A stretch of DNA of 64,000 bases from assembly GCA_020809705.1 (NCBI GenBank), contig CP085825.1, positions 4,464,001-4,528,000 on the forward strand, given 5' to 3'. Shown piece after piece: positions 23,681 through 34,735 of the stretch (positions are counted from its first letter, which is position 1; every line of letters starts with the position of its first letter). The notes below the pieces were generated by a model, which was not told the DNA's origin, made no database searches, and saw nothing but the letters and a program-made list of their open reading frames with translations. This stretch comes from Calonectria ilicicola (lineage: Eukaryota; Ascomycota; Sordariomycetes; Hypocreales; Nectriaceae). The translations under genes and the position numbers were made by a program.

Positions 23681-26307
23681 ATGGCCGCAGCCCACGTGTC
23701 TCCTGATATCCCAAAGCCCTCCTTTGCAAAAGTAGGTACCGCGTTGGCCCCGGCTCTGTTTGGGCGCTTCGAGCGAACCCCCCCACCCTTGGCTTATAGA
23801 CCCAATGCTGACAATCTTTTTAATAGGTTGCTGCATCCGTTTCTAAAGACGCAGCGTCTTCCCCTTCAGTGCGCCGCATTGTCACACCTTCTCAAGAACA
23901 CCCCATGAGTTCGAATACACGGTCAAAATCGACAGGGCCCGTCATTGCCAATGGCGGGTCAATAAAGGCGCCACTGCCACAAGTTGTCTCCTCACGGCCG
24001 TCTGGATTGGTCGATCGCAGCAGCTCAACAGACAACATCGCAGTCTCTTTGAATGATCTGAGCCTTGGATCGAAAGCCCCAAGCCTCGTGGTTAATGGCA
24101 GCGGCTCCTTACCCGCCGAGAGGCCGGGCGCCGTGCCTAGTAGGGACAGTGGATCAGATGATTCTCAGAGGGCAGATTCGAGCTCTGAGCTGGGTACCAA
24201 GCCCCCCAGTTTAGATGGAAAGAGCATCACTTCAGGCACAACTTTCGCCCTGGACGAGAAGGAGTCTCTTCGACCCGACGACAGCGCAAGCGTCAAGGCC
24301 GCGGCGGAAGATGATGACGCATTTTCAGTTCGTGGATCCCTCGTTGCCGGCTCGCGGATGGGCTCAGAAGTGGCTGCACGAGCTCGAGGCATCCAGCTCG
24401 GCGACATACCCGAACGCAGGCTACCACAGGTTGTGGCCGGATCGGCCCCCCAAGGAGTTCTGACTCCCCAAAGCTCATCGTCTGAGCAGCCCCCGGGCGT
24501 TGGAGGATCCGCAGATGCCCTCAATGTTATTTATCGACAGGCGCCCGATGAGAAGCTCCTCGAAGCTATGGCTTCACCAAAAGATAGACTGTTCCTACTC
24601 CGACTGGAAAAGGAGCTCATCGATTTTGTCCAAGATTCCAAGTGAGTGCATCCTACAAACTATTCAATGATCATCTGCTCATGCTGTCTCAGAGAACCGT
24701 ACATGGATCTGCCACCGTCCAATTCATTTTGCAGAATGTTGACCCATAAGTTGGCCGACTACTACCACATGACCCATTCATACGAACCCCATGTCGGTTC
24801 AGTACGCATCTTCAGGACGCCTTTTTGTCGAGTGCCTGTTTCTCTGGCGCTCATCAACCCAAATCCCAATGCTTCAACCGGTGGTACCCCGCCCCCCGCA
24901 GTTTTACCAAAGAAAATCATGCGCCGTGGACAAGATAGCGAGGGTGGTCCGAGTGCTAGCCCTTCAAAAGCGACTTCTGAAACTGGAAGTGATGCGAAGG
25001 ACAAGCCCACTTTGGCTAGTCAGAAGTGAGTATTGGAGCCCGAATTTGAATCAGATGAAACAATGTTATTAACACGGCATAGGTTGACAAGAGAAGAGCG
25101 GGAAGAAATGTACAAATTAGCCCGAGAGCGTATTTTTGGCAGCTCAGAAGAGGCTACAACCGGTATGCACAGGGTCAATCGATCATGCCATCCAATTACT
25201 AATACTGTATGCTGTCTAGAAGATGGTGATAACGGAGTGTCTCGGACCAGCTCCACGTCCAAGGACAAGTCCGCTCTTGGAAAGAGGGGTAAGAGCGGCA
25301 AGCAGCGACGTGATGATTCAGACAGCTTCGATTCTCGGAATCAATACACGCCGTACTGGGGGCCCCAGCAGCAAACATGGGTCCCGCAGCCTCAATATGC
25401 ACCACCGCCAAATCCCCAATACAGTGCTCAGGCTCCGCCGCCGTCATATCAAGGGCAAATGGCGCCGGTATACGCTCAACAACCCCCCGGATATTCAAAC
25501 GTGCCTAGCATGATGCCCAACCAACCGTACCCACAATATTCTATGCCACCAGTAAGAAGCCCGATCCACTTTGAGATCGCCGATGTTGACAATGCTCTGC
25601 AGTACCAGCCTCAGCCCAACCAACCGCGATACCCAGCTGGTGGGAGCCCCATGACGACGTATGGTGCCCCAGTTCCTCCCACTGCTCCGCAGCAAAACTG
25701 GCAGCCCGGATTCACACCCGCTCAGTATCAGTCAAGGGGTCCTGCACCACCAGCTGGCCCTCAGAATCACTTGGGGATTCCTTATGCTTACGGTCAGCTC
25801 CCGGCGAATGCTAATCCGAATGACCCTAAGAGTCAGCATCCCATCCCAGGGAGCTACAACCGTAACCATGCATTCAACCCCAAGACGCAATCCTTTGTGC
25901 CTGGAGGAAACACCATGGCGCCCGTGCCTCCGCCTCAACCCCCGTTTACTGCCCCAGGATCACATCATGGTAGCCCTCAAGTTGGATCACCTCACCTAGC
26001 ATATCCTGGCTACCAGCAGCCGATGCCACCTTATGGAGGTGGATATGGCATGGCCCGCCAAGGATCTAGCAATTCGATGCCAGCTTACCACTCCCCGCAG
26101 CACGTTAGTGTTGCTCATGTTCCTCACGGACCTCCACCTATGCCGCAAAACCCCCAGCATATGGTACCTCAGCCTTTACCCCAGAACCTCCCGGCTCATA
26201 TCCCTAACCGGCCGAACGTTCCTCAAGGGCCTAGCCAGCCCTTTACTCACCTCCCCACGTACGGCAACCCGGCAAGTTTACCGCAGAAGCCAGCGACTGG
26301 AATTTAA
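23681..26307 (+). CDS. R3H-SUZ domain RNA-binding protein with a Pro/Gln-rich tail
   Basis: Five exons: 23681-23731, 23827-24641, 24693-25025, 25083-25162 and 25220-26307. All introns are GT-AG and phases match at every join, giving 788 residues. Residues 1-265 are Ser-rich and disordered. An R3H domain spans about 275-345 (ELIDFVQDS, then SFCRMLTHKLADYYHMTHS), and R3H domains bind single-stranded nucleic acid. A SUZ-like segment follows (KKIMRRGQ near 365; LTREEREEMYKLARERIFG near 401-419). Residues from about 470 on are low-complexity Pro/Gln/Tyr-rich (repeated PQ, PPP, YGQ), as in proteins that enter RNA granules. The architecture resembles yeast Rbs1 and animal R3HDM proteins, so a cytoplasmic role in mRNA or RNA polymerase III metabolism is possible. 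The first exon encodes only 17 residues. Confidence 0.9.
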
Positions 26308-26734
26308 AGAGAGCATCAGATGGTGTTGAATGCGGGCGGCCCAAAATAGGCGTACATGGCATAATTAGCATCTTGGCGTTACCGGTGGAACAGGATGAAT
26401 GGTATGAAAATTTTATTGTAGGCCAAAGACCTATTCACTAGATGAGTCAATACACAACTATGACATACACATGACAAATGCGACGCCTAGTCCAAAGAGC
26501 GAGGTGAATGTTCTTTTTCCCATGTTGACGATTGAATTCATTTCTAAGGCCCAGAGTGCCAGAATTCTCAAGCCTACCACAACGCCATGATTTTATAGGA
26601 ACACAAAACCCATGCCTCATCTCATATACCCGCCAGGGAATTAACCTCCCAACTCTCTTTTCTCGTTGGGATTTCTGTTCTACCTGGTTTCCCTTGCACC
26701 CCTTCTTTTTTTTCCAAGCTCCCCATAGCCGTAT
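26308..26734. other. Convergent 3' intergenic region, R3H gene / eIF3f
   Basis: A 427-bp spacer between two converging genes. It is moderately AT-rich at first and then pyrimidine-rich. It should hold both 3' UTRs, and no further gene is seen. Confidence 0.5.
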
Positions 26735-27966
26735 TTACTCGGTGGGCTCGCGGGGTTCCCGGGGCTCTCTCTGCTGGCCACCCGACCTGCCGCCGCCTCG
26801 GCCTCCTCGCTTGCCTCCTCGCTGGCCGCCGCCGCCGCCGCCGCTCTTCTCCTCCGACTTGCCCTCGCCCTCCTTCTCGCCGCCGGTTAGGTTTGCAACG
26901 GCCAGCCTCTGGGACAGGTCGATCTGGGTGCGAATGGTGTTGGCCAAGTAGCTGACCATGAGGACATCCTGGATGTGGTTGTTGAAGTCGTGCTCGACCT
27001 GCGAGGGGTCGACCTTGGGAGCCAGGGACAGGGCGTTCATAAGGTACTGGCCGACGGCGTTGTTGGGCTCCTCGTCCTCGTCGAGGACACTGTTAATCCA
27101 ATCGCTGGTACGGTCGAGGAGGTTGATGGTCTGCTCAACGGATCGTCCGAGACCCTCAATGTCGGAGACAAGAGGGGCTGTCCTTGTCTCGGTGTCCTTT
27201 GCGCTGGCAATGGCCTCAAGGGCGCTTCGGTCGGAGTCGCCGTACAGGATCTTGTGGGGGACCTGGATGAACAGGCAGCTTTCGGCAGCACGCTCGGCGT
27301 TGACGGCAACGGGGGCGCTGATGTAGCATCGGGTCTGGATTTCCTCGCCGGGCTCGGTAGAGATGGTCATGTGGACAGCGGGGTGAGGGAAGGTGCCGGT
27401 GTCGGGGCTACCGAAGAAGTTCTGGATGAGGGCGCTGAAGCTGTTGAGCTCGTGCGAAGTGGTGTACCAGCCGAGGAGAGCCTCGCGGGGTGCGGCCTTG
27501 AGTGTCAGGGCGAGCATGTTCTTCTGGTACTCGACATCAACCTCGACCTGGTCTTCCTCCTCAGTGTGAGGGATGGCGAAGCAAGAGCGGACCTCGACTT
27601 CGGTTCCATCTTCGGAGCGGGTGCCGACGAGGGCGCCGATGACTCGGGTGGACTGGGTGTCGCGGATGTCTCGTCGGACGGCGTGATCGAGGATGGAGAG
27701 GACGGCCTAGAGGAGGGGGAGGGGCAAGGTCAGTACGCGGGCGGTCCTTTGATTCTTGGAGGATTTTTTTTTGCGATAGGGATACATGGCATCGCCTTCC
27801 CGGACAAGGCAAGGCAAGATGAAGGCAGGGTGAAACCTATCGCACCAAGCAGACGTACCTGAGGTTGGATGTTGACGGCGAGCGGGGCAAGGTTAGTCTG
27901 GAGCCCGACCGTGTTCGGCGCCAGAGGGCGGGAGAGGTGGATGAAGCTCTCGGTAGCGGCAGCCAT
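26735..27966 (-). CDS. Translation initiation factor eIF3 subunit F
   Basis: Minus-strand exons 27966-27859 and 27706-26735 give 359 residues. The start [15 protein letters not shown] is typical of fungal eIF3f. An MPN domain covers about 30-170 ([45 protein letters not shown]). The JAMM metal-binding signature is not present, as expected for this non-catalytic MPN protein. The C-terminal helical part contains [20 protein letters not shown] and then [13 protein letters not shown]. It acts in the cytosol within the eIF3 complex, on 40S recruitment and mRNA binding. The tail is unusual in being long, Gly/Arg-rich ([11 protein letters not shown]) and ending in PRE repeats, an RGG-type extension that may bind RNA. 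It shares a 443-bp divergent promoter with UTP25. Confidence 0.96.
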
Positions 27967-28409
27967 GCTGGGCAATTACGAAGATTGTCGCGTACGGCTG
28001 GGGGAGAGAGAGGGAAGGGGGAGAGGTCGAGAGTCGAGGAGTTTAGGGCGAGGGGAAAAGAGGGACCACTTCTTGATGCCGCTTCACGACCTGTTCCGCC
28101 AATTTTGGACGCCAATTTTTGTGATTTGCCGTAGGCGGGACCGCCTGGGGTTGTGCGCACTAAGATTAACTGATAGCCCGATAAGGCGTAGAATTGTGGC
28201 GTAACCGGTGCTTGGGCAAGGCCGACGGTTGGTACCCCACCAAACTGTGGCTTGACACTGCAAGGCTGCGTGGGAAGCTCGAACTTTTTTTTTTGAACCA
28301 ATTCCTGGACATACAGGGACTACAGCTAGGTAAACTTTGACCTGGTTTGCCTTCTTTTCTCTTGTCTTTGCCCCTCCAAGCACACCCAGCATCGCCAATC
28401 TCGGTCGCA
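27967..28409. promoter_or_regulatory. Divergent promoter, eIF3f / UTP25
   Basis: This 443-bp spacer separates the start codons of two divergent genes in protein synthesis and ribosome assembly. It must carry both promoters and leaders. No TATA box is obvious, as is common for housekeeping genes. Confidence 0.55.
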
Positions 28410-30694
28410 ATGGCACCTCGCGAAAGGGGAGGCAATTTCAGAGGGCGTGGCTCTCGCGGTCGAGGACGAGGGGGCAGAGGTGGACGAGGCGGACGAGGAG
28501 GACGAGCAACCAGTCGCTTTGGACCTAACAGGCGATTTGATGGTACTCGATTGGCGGATAATGACGAGTATGGAACCCGCACTTATTCTGATAATAAATT
28601 AATGTTTTTATGCTAATATATCCTGCAGAGAAACCGATTCCGGGTCCGAACAAGATTCCGAGCTCGAGGACGATGTAATGGAGGATGTCGACTCTGAGGA
28701 CGAGGAAGAAGAAGAGGATAAAAAGGTGGAAACGCGCCCATACATGGCGCTATTACAGAGTTTCAACGATGCCAGTGGTCCTAAGGCCAAACGAAGAAAA
28801 ACCGAACACCAAGAATCTTCCCCAAAAGAGGATGACGCTGCATCCGACGAGGAGTCTGGAGACGAAGCTGGGGAGAAAGATGTCGACCGCGTCGATGAGG
28901 AGCCAGAAGAAGATGGCGATAATGGCGCCGAAGAACAGCCTGAGGAAGACTCTGAAGATGAGGACGATTCGACAGATCCTTTTGATGTGCATTTCGCCCG
29001 CCCCAAAGATGACATCGTCGCTCAACGGGTCAAGGCATTGCAGAAAGGCGACTGGGCGACAAAACGGGCGCTGATGCAGACATGGAGGGCCACTGTCATG
29101 TACCCCAACTCTGACGTCGGTACCGACGTTCCCAAACCAATTACCGGAATAGATGGGTTGAAACTGAAGCAGAAGCTAAAGGAGACTGCCTCTAGTAAGA
29201 TTGGTGCTTTTAGCCCAGTGCAGCAGAACCTGAGCTCGCTTCTTTTTGACTACCGCGACGTAATGCACTGCGATCGCACTGTTAAAAACTCTGATCAGAT
29301 GAGGAAACTGACCTGTCTCCATGCACTCAATCACGTATTCAAGTGAGTCAAGCCAGATGACTTTTGTTGAACACCCGTTGCTAACTGAAACCAGAACTCG
29401 AGACAGAGTCATCAAGAATAACTACAAGCTAGCCAAAGAAACTCAAGATACCGAGCTTGAGCTCCGAGACCAGGGTTTCACACGACCCAAGGTCCTGTTC
29501 CTCCTACCTACCCGCAATTCCTGTCTACGCATTGTCAACGTGATCCGGGACCTGTGTGAGCCAGATCAACAAGAGAACCGTAAGCGGTTTGAAGAGGGAT
29601 ATATCGACAAGGATGCTAGATTTGGAGACGACAAGCCTGAGGATTTCCGCCATCTCTTTGAAGGCAGCGACGATGACATGTTTCGCCTTGGTATGAAGTT
29701 TACCCGAAAGACGATCAAGTACTTTTCGCAATTTTACAACTCGGATATTCTCTTTGCCAGTCCCCTTGGTCTACGAATGGCTATTGGCTCAGAGGAGGAC
29801 AAGAAGCTTGATTTTGATTTCCTCAGCTCAATTGAGATGGTCATTGTCGATCAGGCCGATGCGCTCTTGATGCAAAACTGGGAGCATGTTGAGTTCATTT
29901 TTGAGCATCTGAACCTTCAGCCAAAGGATGCCCACGGTTGTGACTTTAGTCGCGTACGAAACTGGTATCTGGAAGACTGGGCCAAATATTTCAGACAGAC
30001 TATTGTCTTGTCTGCATTTAATACTCCTGAGTTGTCTGAGTTATTTAGACTGCACTGTCACAACTGGGCTGGCAAGGTGCGGTTGCAGCCAGAATACACT
30101 GGCACTCTACAGCAACTGGGTGTCAAGGCTAAGCAGACATTTTCTCGATTCCAGTCACCCTCGGTTGATAAGGATCCCGATGCCAGGTTTGAGTATTTCA
30201 CCTCTGCTATTGTGCCTTCCCTTGTCAAGCGCACCAAAGATGCAAGTGGTACTCTCATCTTTATTCCCTCGTATCTTGATTTTGTCCGCGTGCGCAACTA
30301 CTTTGCCACCTCGTCGGCTGTCAACGATGTCACCTTTGGCGCCATATCTGAATATGCTGATGTCCCCGAGGCATCTCGTGCACGCTCTCACTTCTTGACT
30401 GGCCGTCATCGTCTTCTGCTCTACACGGAGCGAGCACACCACTTCCGCCGCTATCAGTTCCGTGGTGTACGACGGGTCATCTTCTACGGACTGCCTGACA
30501 ACCCAATCTTTTACACTGAGATTGCTGGTGGCTATCTGAGCAAGAGCGAGCAGGATATGAATATTGAGCCTGGCCAGGGCAACGTGAGAGTTGTATTCTC
30601 CAAATATGATGTGATGAAGCTGGAGCGAATTGTGGGTTCAAGGAGGGTTGGCAAAATGATTCAGGAACGTGGCGATACCTTCGAGTTTATTTAG
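28410..30694 (+). CDS. UTP25: U3 snoRNA-associated protein 25 (SSU processome)
   Basis: Exons 28410-28567, 28629-29342 and 29395-30694, joined in phase, give 723 residues, close to the yeast protein. The N-terminus has an RGG-rich stretch ([15 protein letters not shown]) followed by a long acidic region to about 190. The conserved part resembles a DEAD-box helicase without its catalytic motifs: [10 protein letters not shown] near motif Ia, and [18 protein letters not shown] where DEAD would be. [14 protein letters not shown] and [13 protein letters not shown] are near the C-terminus, as in Utp25/Def proteins. The protein acts in the nucleolus in early 18S rRNA processing. It is convergent with the bL17m gene, 244 bp apart. 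Confidence 0.96.
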
Positions 30695-30938
30695 ATAGCC
30701 CTTGTCAACGAGCGGCTTTTTCTTCCCCAGGCAAGATTTAAGTAATGGGCATTTGGATATCATTTGGAGCAAGGCGGTACATAAAAAGTCAAAATTTCAC
30801 TGGTTAGATTTTTTTTCTTTCGAACATCCACGCCACGAGGAACCGTGTTGGAAAGAATTGAGGTCGTCATGGTATAATTGGTACAGTTGTTTGTACATGC
30901 AGTCATCCTCCCTGCCCATATAGTCATACATGTCGCAT

Positions 30939-31789
30939 CTATTGCGAGGTCTTTTGCTTCTGTGCTGCTTCCTTTACGTGATCGGGGACAATGCCTGCGG
31001 CCATTTCTTTCGCCCTCTCTTGGTTCTTGTCCGCCAAGATGGCAGCCTCTTTCTCAGCATGTGTATCCTCCTCGACGGCCAGAGCGCCGTCGTCCTCTGC
31101 ACGCAGAGAAATGAACTTTTGCACCATGGACTCGAACTCCTCCTCGCCACGGAATTGTGTCACCTTCTTGACATTGATGAGGGTGACGGGGGTGTGGTCC
31201 TTGCCGAGCATGCGGTCGCGGGCAACAGTCTTGGCAGTCATCATGAAGCGTGAGTCCTTGGGGCCGTCGACAAACTCGAGAATGGCGCTCTCTCCCTGGT
31301 CATACACATTCTTGGGCTCTGTACGGACCACACGGGTGTAGCCACCTTCGCGGGGCAAGTATCTGTCTCGGAGCTCACCAAAGAGCTTGGGGAGGAGGAT
31401 GTGGGGAGTCTGTGATGAGGGGAGAGCCCTCAATTCGGTCAGCATGTGTTTATCTTGTGATATCCTTCCATCTCTCATCATGTGCACACTTCAATTTGGT
31501 GCTCTGATGCCATCTTCTGCTGTGCTCGTCCGACTCTGAATTTCACAGTCCTCCTGCTATTGGGGCCACGTACGTAGAGAATACCCTGTGCCGACCGTCT
31601 GCAGGGTTCGTTGTTGCGCTTTGCGAGGGTGATGAGCTTTTCGGCTAGGCGCTGGGCCTCCTTGGCCTTGGCGTATGTGGTCTGGATGTGCTCATATTGG
31701 ACGAGCTGGGTGACGAGACCTCGTAGCAGTGCTTTTCTGGCAGCCGAGTCACGGCTAAGATGCCTATATTTGACGAGACCGCCGGCCAT
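30939..31789 (-). CDS. Mitochondrial large-subunit ribosomal protein bL17m
   Basis: Minus-strand exons 31789-31574 and 31409-30939 give 228 residues, similar in length to yeast Mrpl8. The N-terminal L17 fold is clear: MAGGLVKYRHLSRDSAARKA, LLRGLVTQLVQYEHIQTTYA and AQRLAEKLITLAKR. After the 164-bp intron come PKLFGELRDRYLPREGGYTR and then RTEPKNVYDQGESAILEF, the conserved ribosomal core. A charged C-terminal extension typical of mitochondrial forms ends the protein. It sits near the peptide exit tunnel of the mitochondrial large subunit. It is divergent from the Mic12 gene, so two mitochondrial proteins share one promoter region. Confidence 0.95.
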
Positions 31790-32193
31790 TTTTCGGTGGA
31801 AGGATGCGCACCCAGGCGGCAGGCGATTGTGCTGTGAGGGGGGAGGAGTTTGCGGCGGTGGTGTCACTCGTCAGGTGGTGGTGGGATCCGGGGAAGCACT
31901 TTTGGTGGTTTGGAAATTTTTGGCTTGGCGCGGAGCCGGGATGTTTTCTCTGCCGGGCCGGCTTGGGAGGCTCTGCGCTATACGTCAACCCACCACCGGC
32001 CATAACTTCACCTCCAACGGCAACTCCAAAAACCGTCCAACGATAATTTTGCCCGCGACCCGGGAGCCATTGGAGCTCGCGCGAGCTATGAGACGCTGAA
32101 CACAGACCAGCCCCGTCGATTGCCCTCGAATTGGTCCCTCCCTCACCTGCAAATTACCTCACCCTCGGCCGACCGGGCTAAAAAGCTCCAACC
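31790..32193. promoter_or_regulatory. Divergent promoter, bL17m / Mic12
   Basis: This 404-bp region lies between the start codons of two nuclear genes for mitochondrial proteins. It is GC-rich without a clear TATA box. The arrangement suggests joint control of the two genes, though no specific site can be proven by reading alone. Confidence 0.55.
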
Positions 32194-32872
32194 ATGGGCT
32201 TCGTATCGGGTTTTGTGCGCATCCTCACCTCTCGGACAACCTTGGCTCCTGTGCTAACCCGACTAATGGCAGACCGGTGGCGTCACACTCACACTCTCCC
32301 TCGCCTACCTCTCCGCCCTCCACCACCAGCGCACCCGTGAACAGCAGGGTCAGGCCCTTCGCGCCCAAGCTCTCGCCCTTCAGGGCCTCGTCGAACCATT
32401 CCCCCCGCTGCCGCCGCCCAGGCGCTCTGAGGTCGCTGCCGCCCAGCGCGAAAACGCCATCGAGGTCGCCAAGGACCGATGGAACCACGAGATTGAAAAC
32501 GCTGTGCGGTGGGTGCAGCGCACCGACTGGATCCAGGTGCGAGAGGACGTCGAGTCTGGTGTATCACGACTGTGGGGTGGCTCCGAAGGTGCAGAGCTGG
32601 CCAGCGCCAAGGTGGCAGCCGCTGCCCAAGGTGCTTTTGATGCGGCTCGGGATAAGAGCAAGGAGGTTATCAATGCCACGCTGGAGAGCGGAAAGGAGAT
32701 TGTCAAGAGGGTTGAGGGCGGCGTCCAGTCCACCCTGACCCCTGTGCAGATCGCCCTCAGCCAGCGATTTGAGAAGCCTGATGACAAGCCGAAGAAGACT
32801 GTGGAGGAAGCTCTGAAGGAGCGATACACGCCCATGGATAAGCGTAACAATTCAGTGCTGAGGGGACTGTAA
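32194..32872 (+). CDS. MICOS complex subunit Mic12
   Basis: Exons 32194-32214 and 32273-32872 give 206 residues. The first exon encodes only seven residues (MGFVSGF). The intron has a weak donor (GTGCGC) but a good GCTAAC branch site and CAG acceptor. Removing it restores the family start MGFVSGFTGGVTLTLSLAYL, a single membrane span at about 8-24. Then come an Arg/Gln-rich segment and the conserved AKDRWNHEIENAVRWVQRTD. The C-terminal half is amphipathic, with many Lys, Glu and Ala residues. Mic12 (Aim5) sits in the inner mitochondrial membrane and helps form crista junctions with Mic10 and Mic60. Confidence 0.94.
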
Positions 32873-33211
32873 GGTGTCTGACAAAAGGATTGACGTGATG
32901 ATGGACAGATGTTGTCGTCAGTTGTACATTGACTGTGTACTACCATTCCCTAGAGTTGCTCAAATAGAAATCGGGCAGGATGATGGCAATAGGTGGGAGT
33001 CATTGTCGTGAATGCATGCTTGGTGATTTTTTTAGACAGCAAATCACATCACATCATGCATAGATCATTGGAGGACAAGGCCATCCTAGCTGGCGCTACT
33101 CAATATGCTCTTTACTGCGATACTTGAGATTCTAGTACATATTTCCGCTCCAAAGCTGTTGCCCATCTCCAGTGCCTTTTGTGCATACCGTTTTTCATTC
33201 ACCCGGTCATT
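32873..33211. other. Short intergenic region after Mic12
   Basis: A 339-bp spacer, AT-richer than its neighbours. It should hold the 3' UTR of Mic12 and the promoter of the following ORF. No gene is seen. Confidence 0.5.
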
Positions 33212-33808
33212 ATGGCTCATGATAGGGATAGATCCTCGAGCCGCAGCAGAAGGGCCAAACATAAGCACGATGAGAAGGAGAAAGATAAAGATAAGAAAAG
33301 GAGCAGCCATAGGCACAAGCATAGACACCATTCACCAACTCCCAGGCCCATCATGACTAGTGAGAGGAGAAAGAATGATATGCACCACGGAATTGAGTGG
33401 GCTGTGAAGAGTCTCTGGGACCCGAACGCGAAGAAGAATGGTGACAAGGCAAAACGGGAGCGACATGCGATGTGGGAAGAAAGTGATCGGAGACGAGCAG
33501 AACGAATGCTGGAGAAGAAGAAGAAGAAATCCAAGCCGGAAGTGCCAACACGGGTACCAAAGTCTGAACCCAAGCTGGCTTTGCCTCCTGCTATGGGAAC
33601 ACAGGGCGAAGAGAAAGAAGATAAAAGAGACACAAACGAAAGGAGTGTGAGCCAAGAAGAAACGAAATGCGAAGAGGAAAATAAAAACGAAGAAAAAAAC
33701 CCTGATGAGCAGAAAGACGATGAGAAGAAAGATGGAGAGGAAAAGGGTGAGGACGAAGAGAAGAAAGTAGTCACAGAAGAGTCAGAGTCCAAGAAGGAGG
33801 TTAACTAG
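33212..33808 (+). CDS. Charged disordered protein ending at an in-frame TAG
   Basis: A 198-codon ORF starting MAHDRDRSSSRSRRAKHKH and ending ...SKKEVN at the TAG 33806-33808. It has three zones: an Arg/Ser/His/Lys-rich start like splicing-associated RS proteins; a more ordered middle with HHGIEWAVKSLWDPN and AMWEESDRRRAERMLEKKKK; and a Lys/Glu run. No known family is recognised. The same frame stays open after the TAG for another 309 codons to 34735 with similar acidic composition. This ORF may therefore be only the first part of a longer gene. The ATG at 33212 is chosen because the charged composition begins there. Reading the antisense gives a Ser/Phe-rich ORF that is a shadow. Confidence 0.65.
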   Translation: MAHDRDRSSSRSRRAKHKHDEKEKDKDKKRSSHRHKHRHHSPTPRPIMTSERRKNDMHHGIEWAVKSLWDPNAKKNGDKAKRERHAMWEESDRRRAERMLEKKKKKSKPEVPTRVPKSEPKLALPPAMGTQGEEKEDKRDTNERSVSQEETKCEEENKNEEKNPDEQKDDEKKDGEEKGEDEEKKVVTEESESKKEVN

Positions 33809-34735
33809 GAGCGACCTGTCAAGGAGGAGGCTACGGAGACGGTAAAGTTGTCCACCGCTCGTGTAAAACCCGAGTGTTATGATACGGTTAGCTCAGACAG
33901 CGCTGCCGATAATGAAGAAAGCAACTCTAGCCTCCCACAGACCAGTTCAAGCTCAAGCATTGGAACTCGGTCTAAAAACTTGAATGACCTGACAGATGTT
34001 GCTTCTAGAGTAAGCGGAGAAGATGCGAAGACAACAAATGACAAACCCAGCAATCCCGACCTCAGCCCTGGCGCTCGTGTTTGTGGCTCTAAAGTAGCTA
34101 GCCAAGACCAACTCAAACATGAGCAGTCTGAGCCTCGACTCGACCCAGAACCATCGACAATGCCTTCTCAGCAAGAGGAGAAAATTGACCAACCTCAAGC
34201 CACTACCTTGTCCGAAAAGCGAGATCTGTGTGAGCCTAGGAGAGCTGATTCAGAAACTAGTGAAGATGAGTCCGATACCGCGTCAGAATACCACGATGCC
34301 GAACTTCGACCTAGAAGCAGACAATTCAACGTATCCAGTGTAACCCTCTTATCCGACACTAAACCAGAGGTCAGTTATGAGCGACCTTCTGGTGTTGTTG
34401 AGCCCAAAGACACTGATTTCGAGGGTGGCAGGAAGCAATTCGAGAAAATCAAGGAGAAACAAGAGGTTGAGGTCAATCTAGTAGATGATCTCGAAAATAG
34501 TTTCGAAAACGAAGATACGATGCCTGCAATTGTCACCCAGCCATCCGACGTCCCTTATAGACACGTGTGTCGATGCAATCTAGCTAGTACTGAGGCTGAG
34601 AACAGGGGTCATGAGGCCTATGCATTTAATGATGTTTGGTTGGAGATTGAGGGCTGGGAACTTGATGATCATATGGCCTATGAGGGGAATGAGGACGGGA
34701 TTTGGGATCAATTTGAGAGATGGCTGGGTGGGTAG
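33809..34735 (+). pseudogene. In-frame continuation after TAG of the 33212 ORF
   Basis: From 33809 to the TAG at 34733-34735, 308 sense codons continue in exactly the frame of the upstream ORF. They begin ERPVKEEATETVKLS and end DGIWDQFERWLGG. The composition is acidic and Ser-rich, with a more ordered C-terminus (HEAYAFNDVWLEIEGWELDD), and the codon use looks coding. No good ATG with its own promoter is seen at its beginning. Alternatives are a nonsense mutation splitting one gene, removal of the TAG as part of a very short intron (33767-33808, GTAGTC to AACTAG, 42 bp, with poor branch-site spacing), or a sequence error. I recognise no domain. Confidence 0.5.

Noticed and set aside
23110..23682. 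A 190-codon minus-strand ORF antisense to the R3H leader
   Set aside because: Arg/Gly-rich translation of the complement of a pyrimidine-rich leader, including the (GCAGCC)n run.
33217..33792. Ser/Phe-rich minus-strand ORF
   Set aside because: Pure shadow of the Lys/Glu-rich ORF on the other strand.
33747..33808. Intron with donor GTGAGG and acceptor TAG that would remove the in-frame stop
   Set aside because: It is 62 bp, not a multiple of three, and would shift the open frame that follows.
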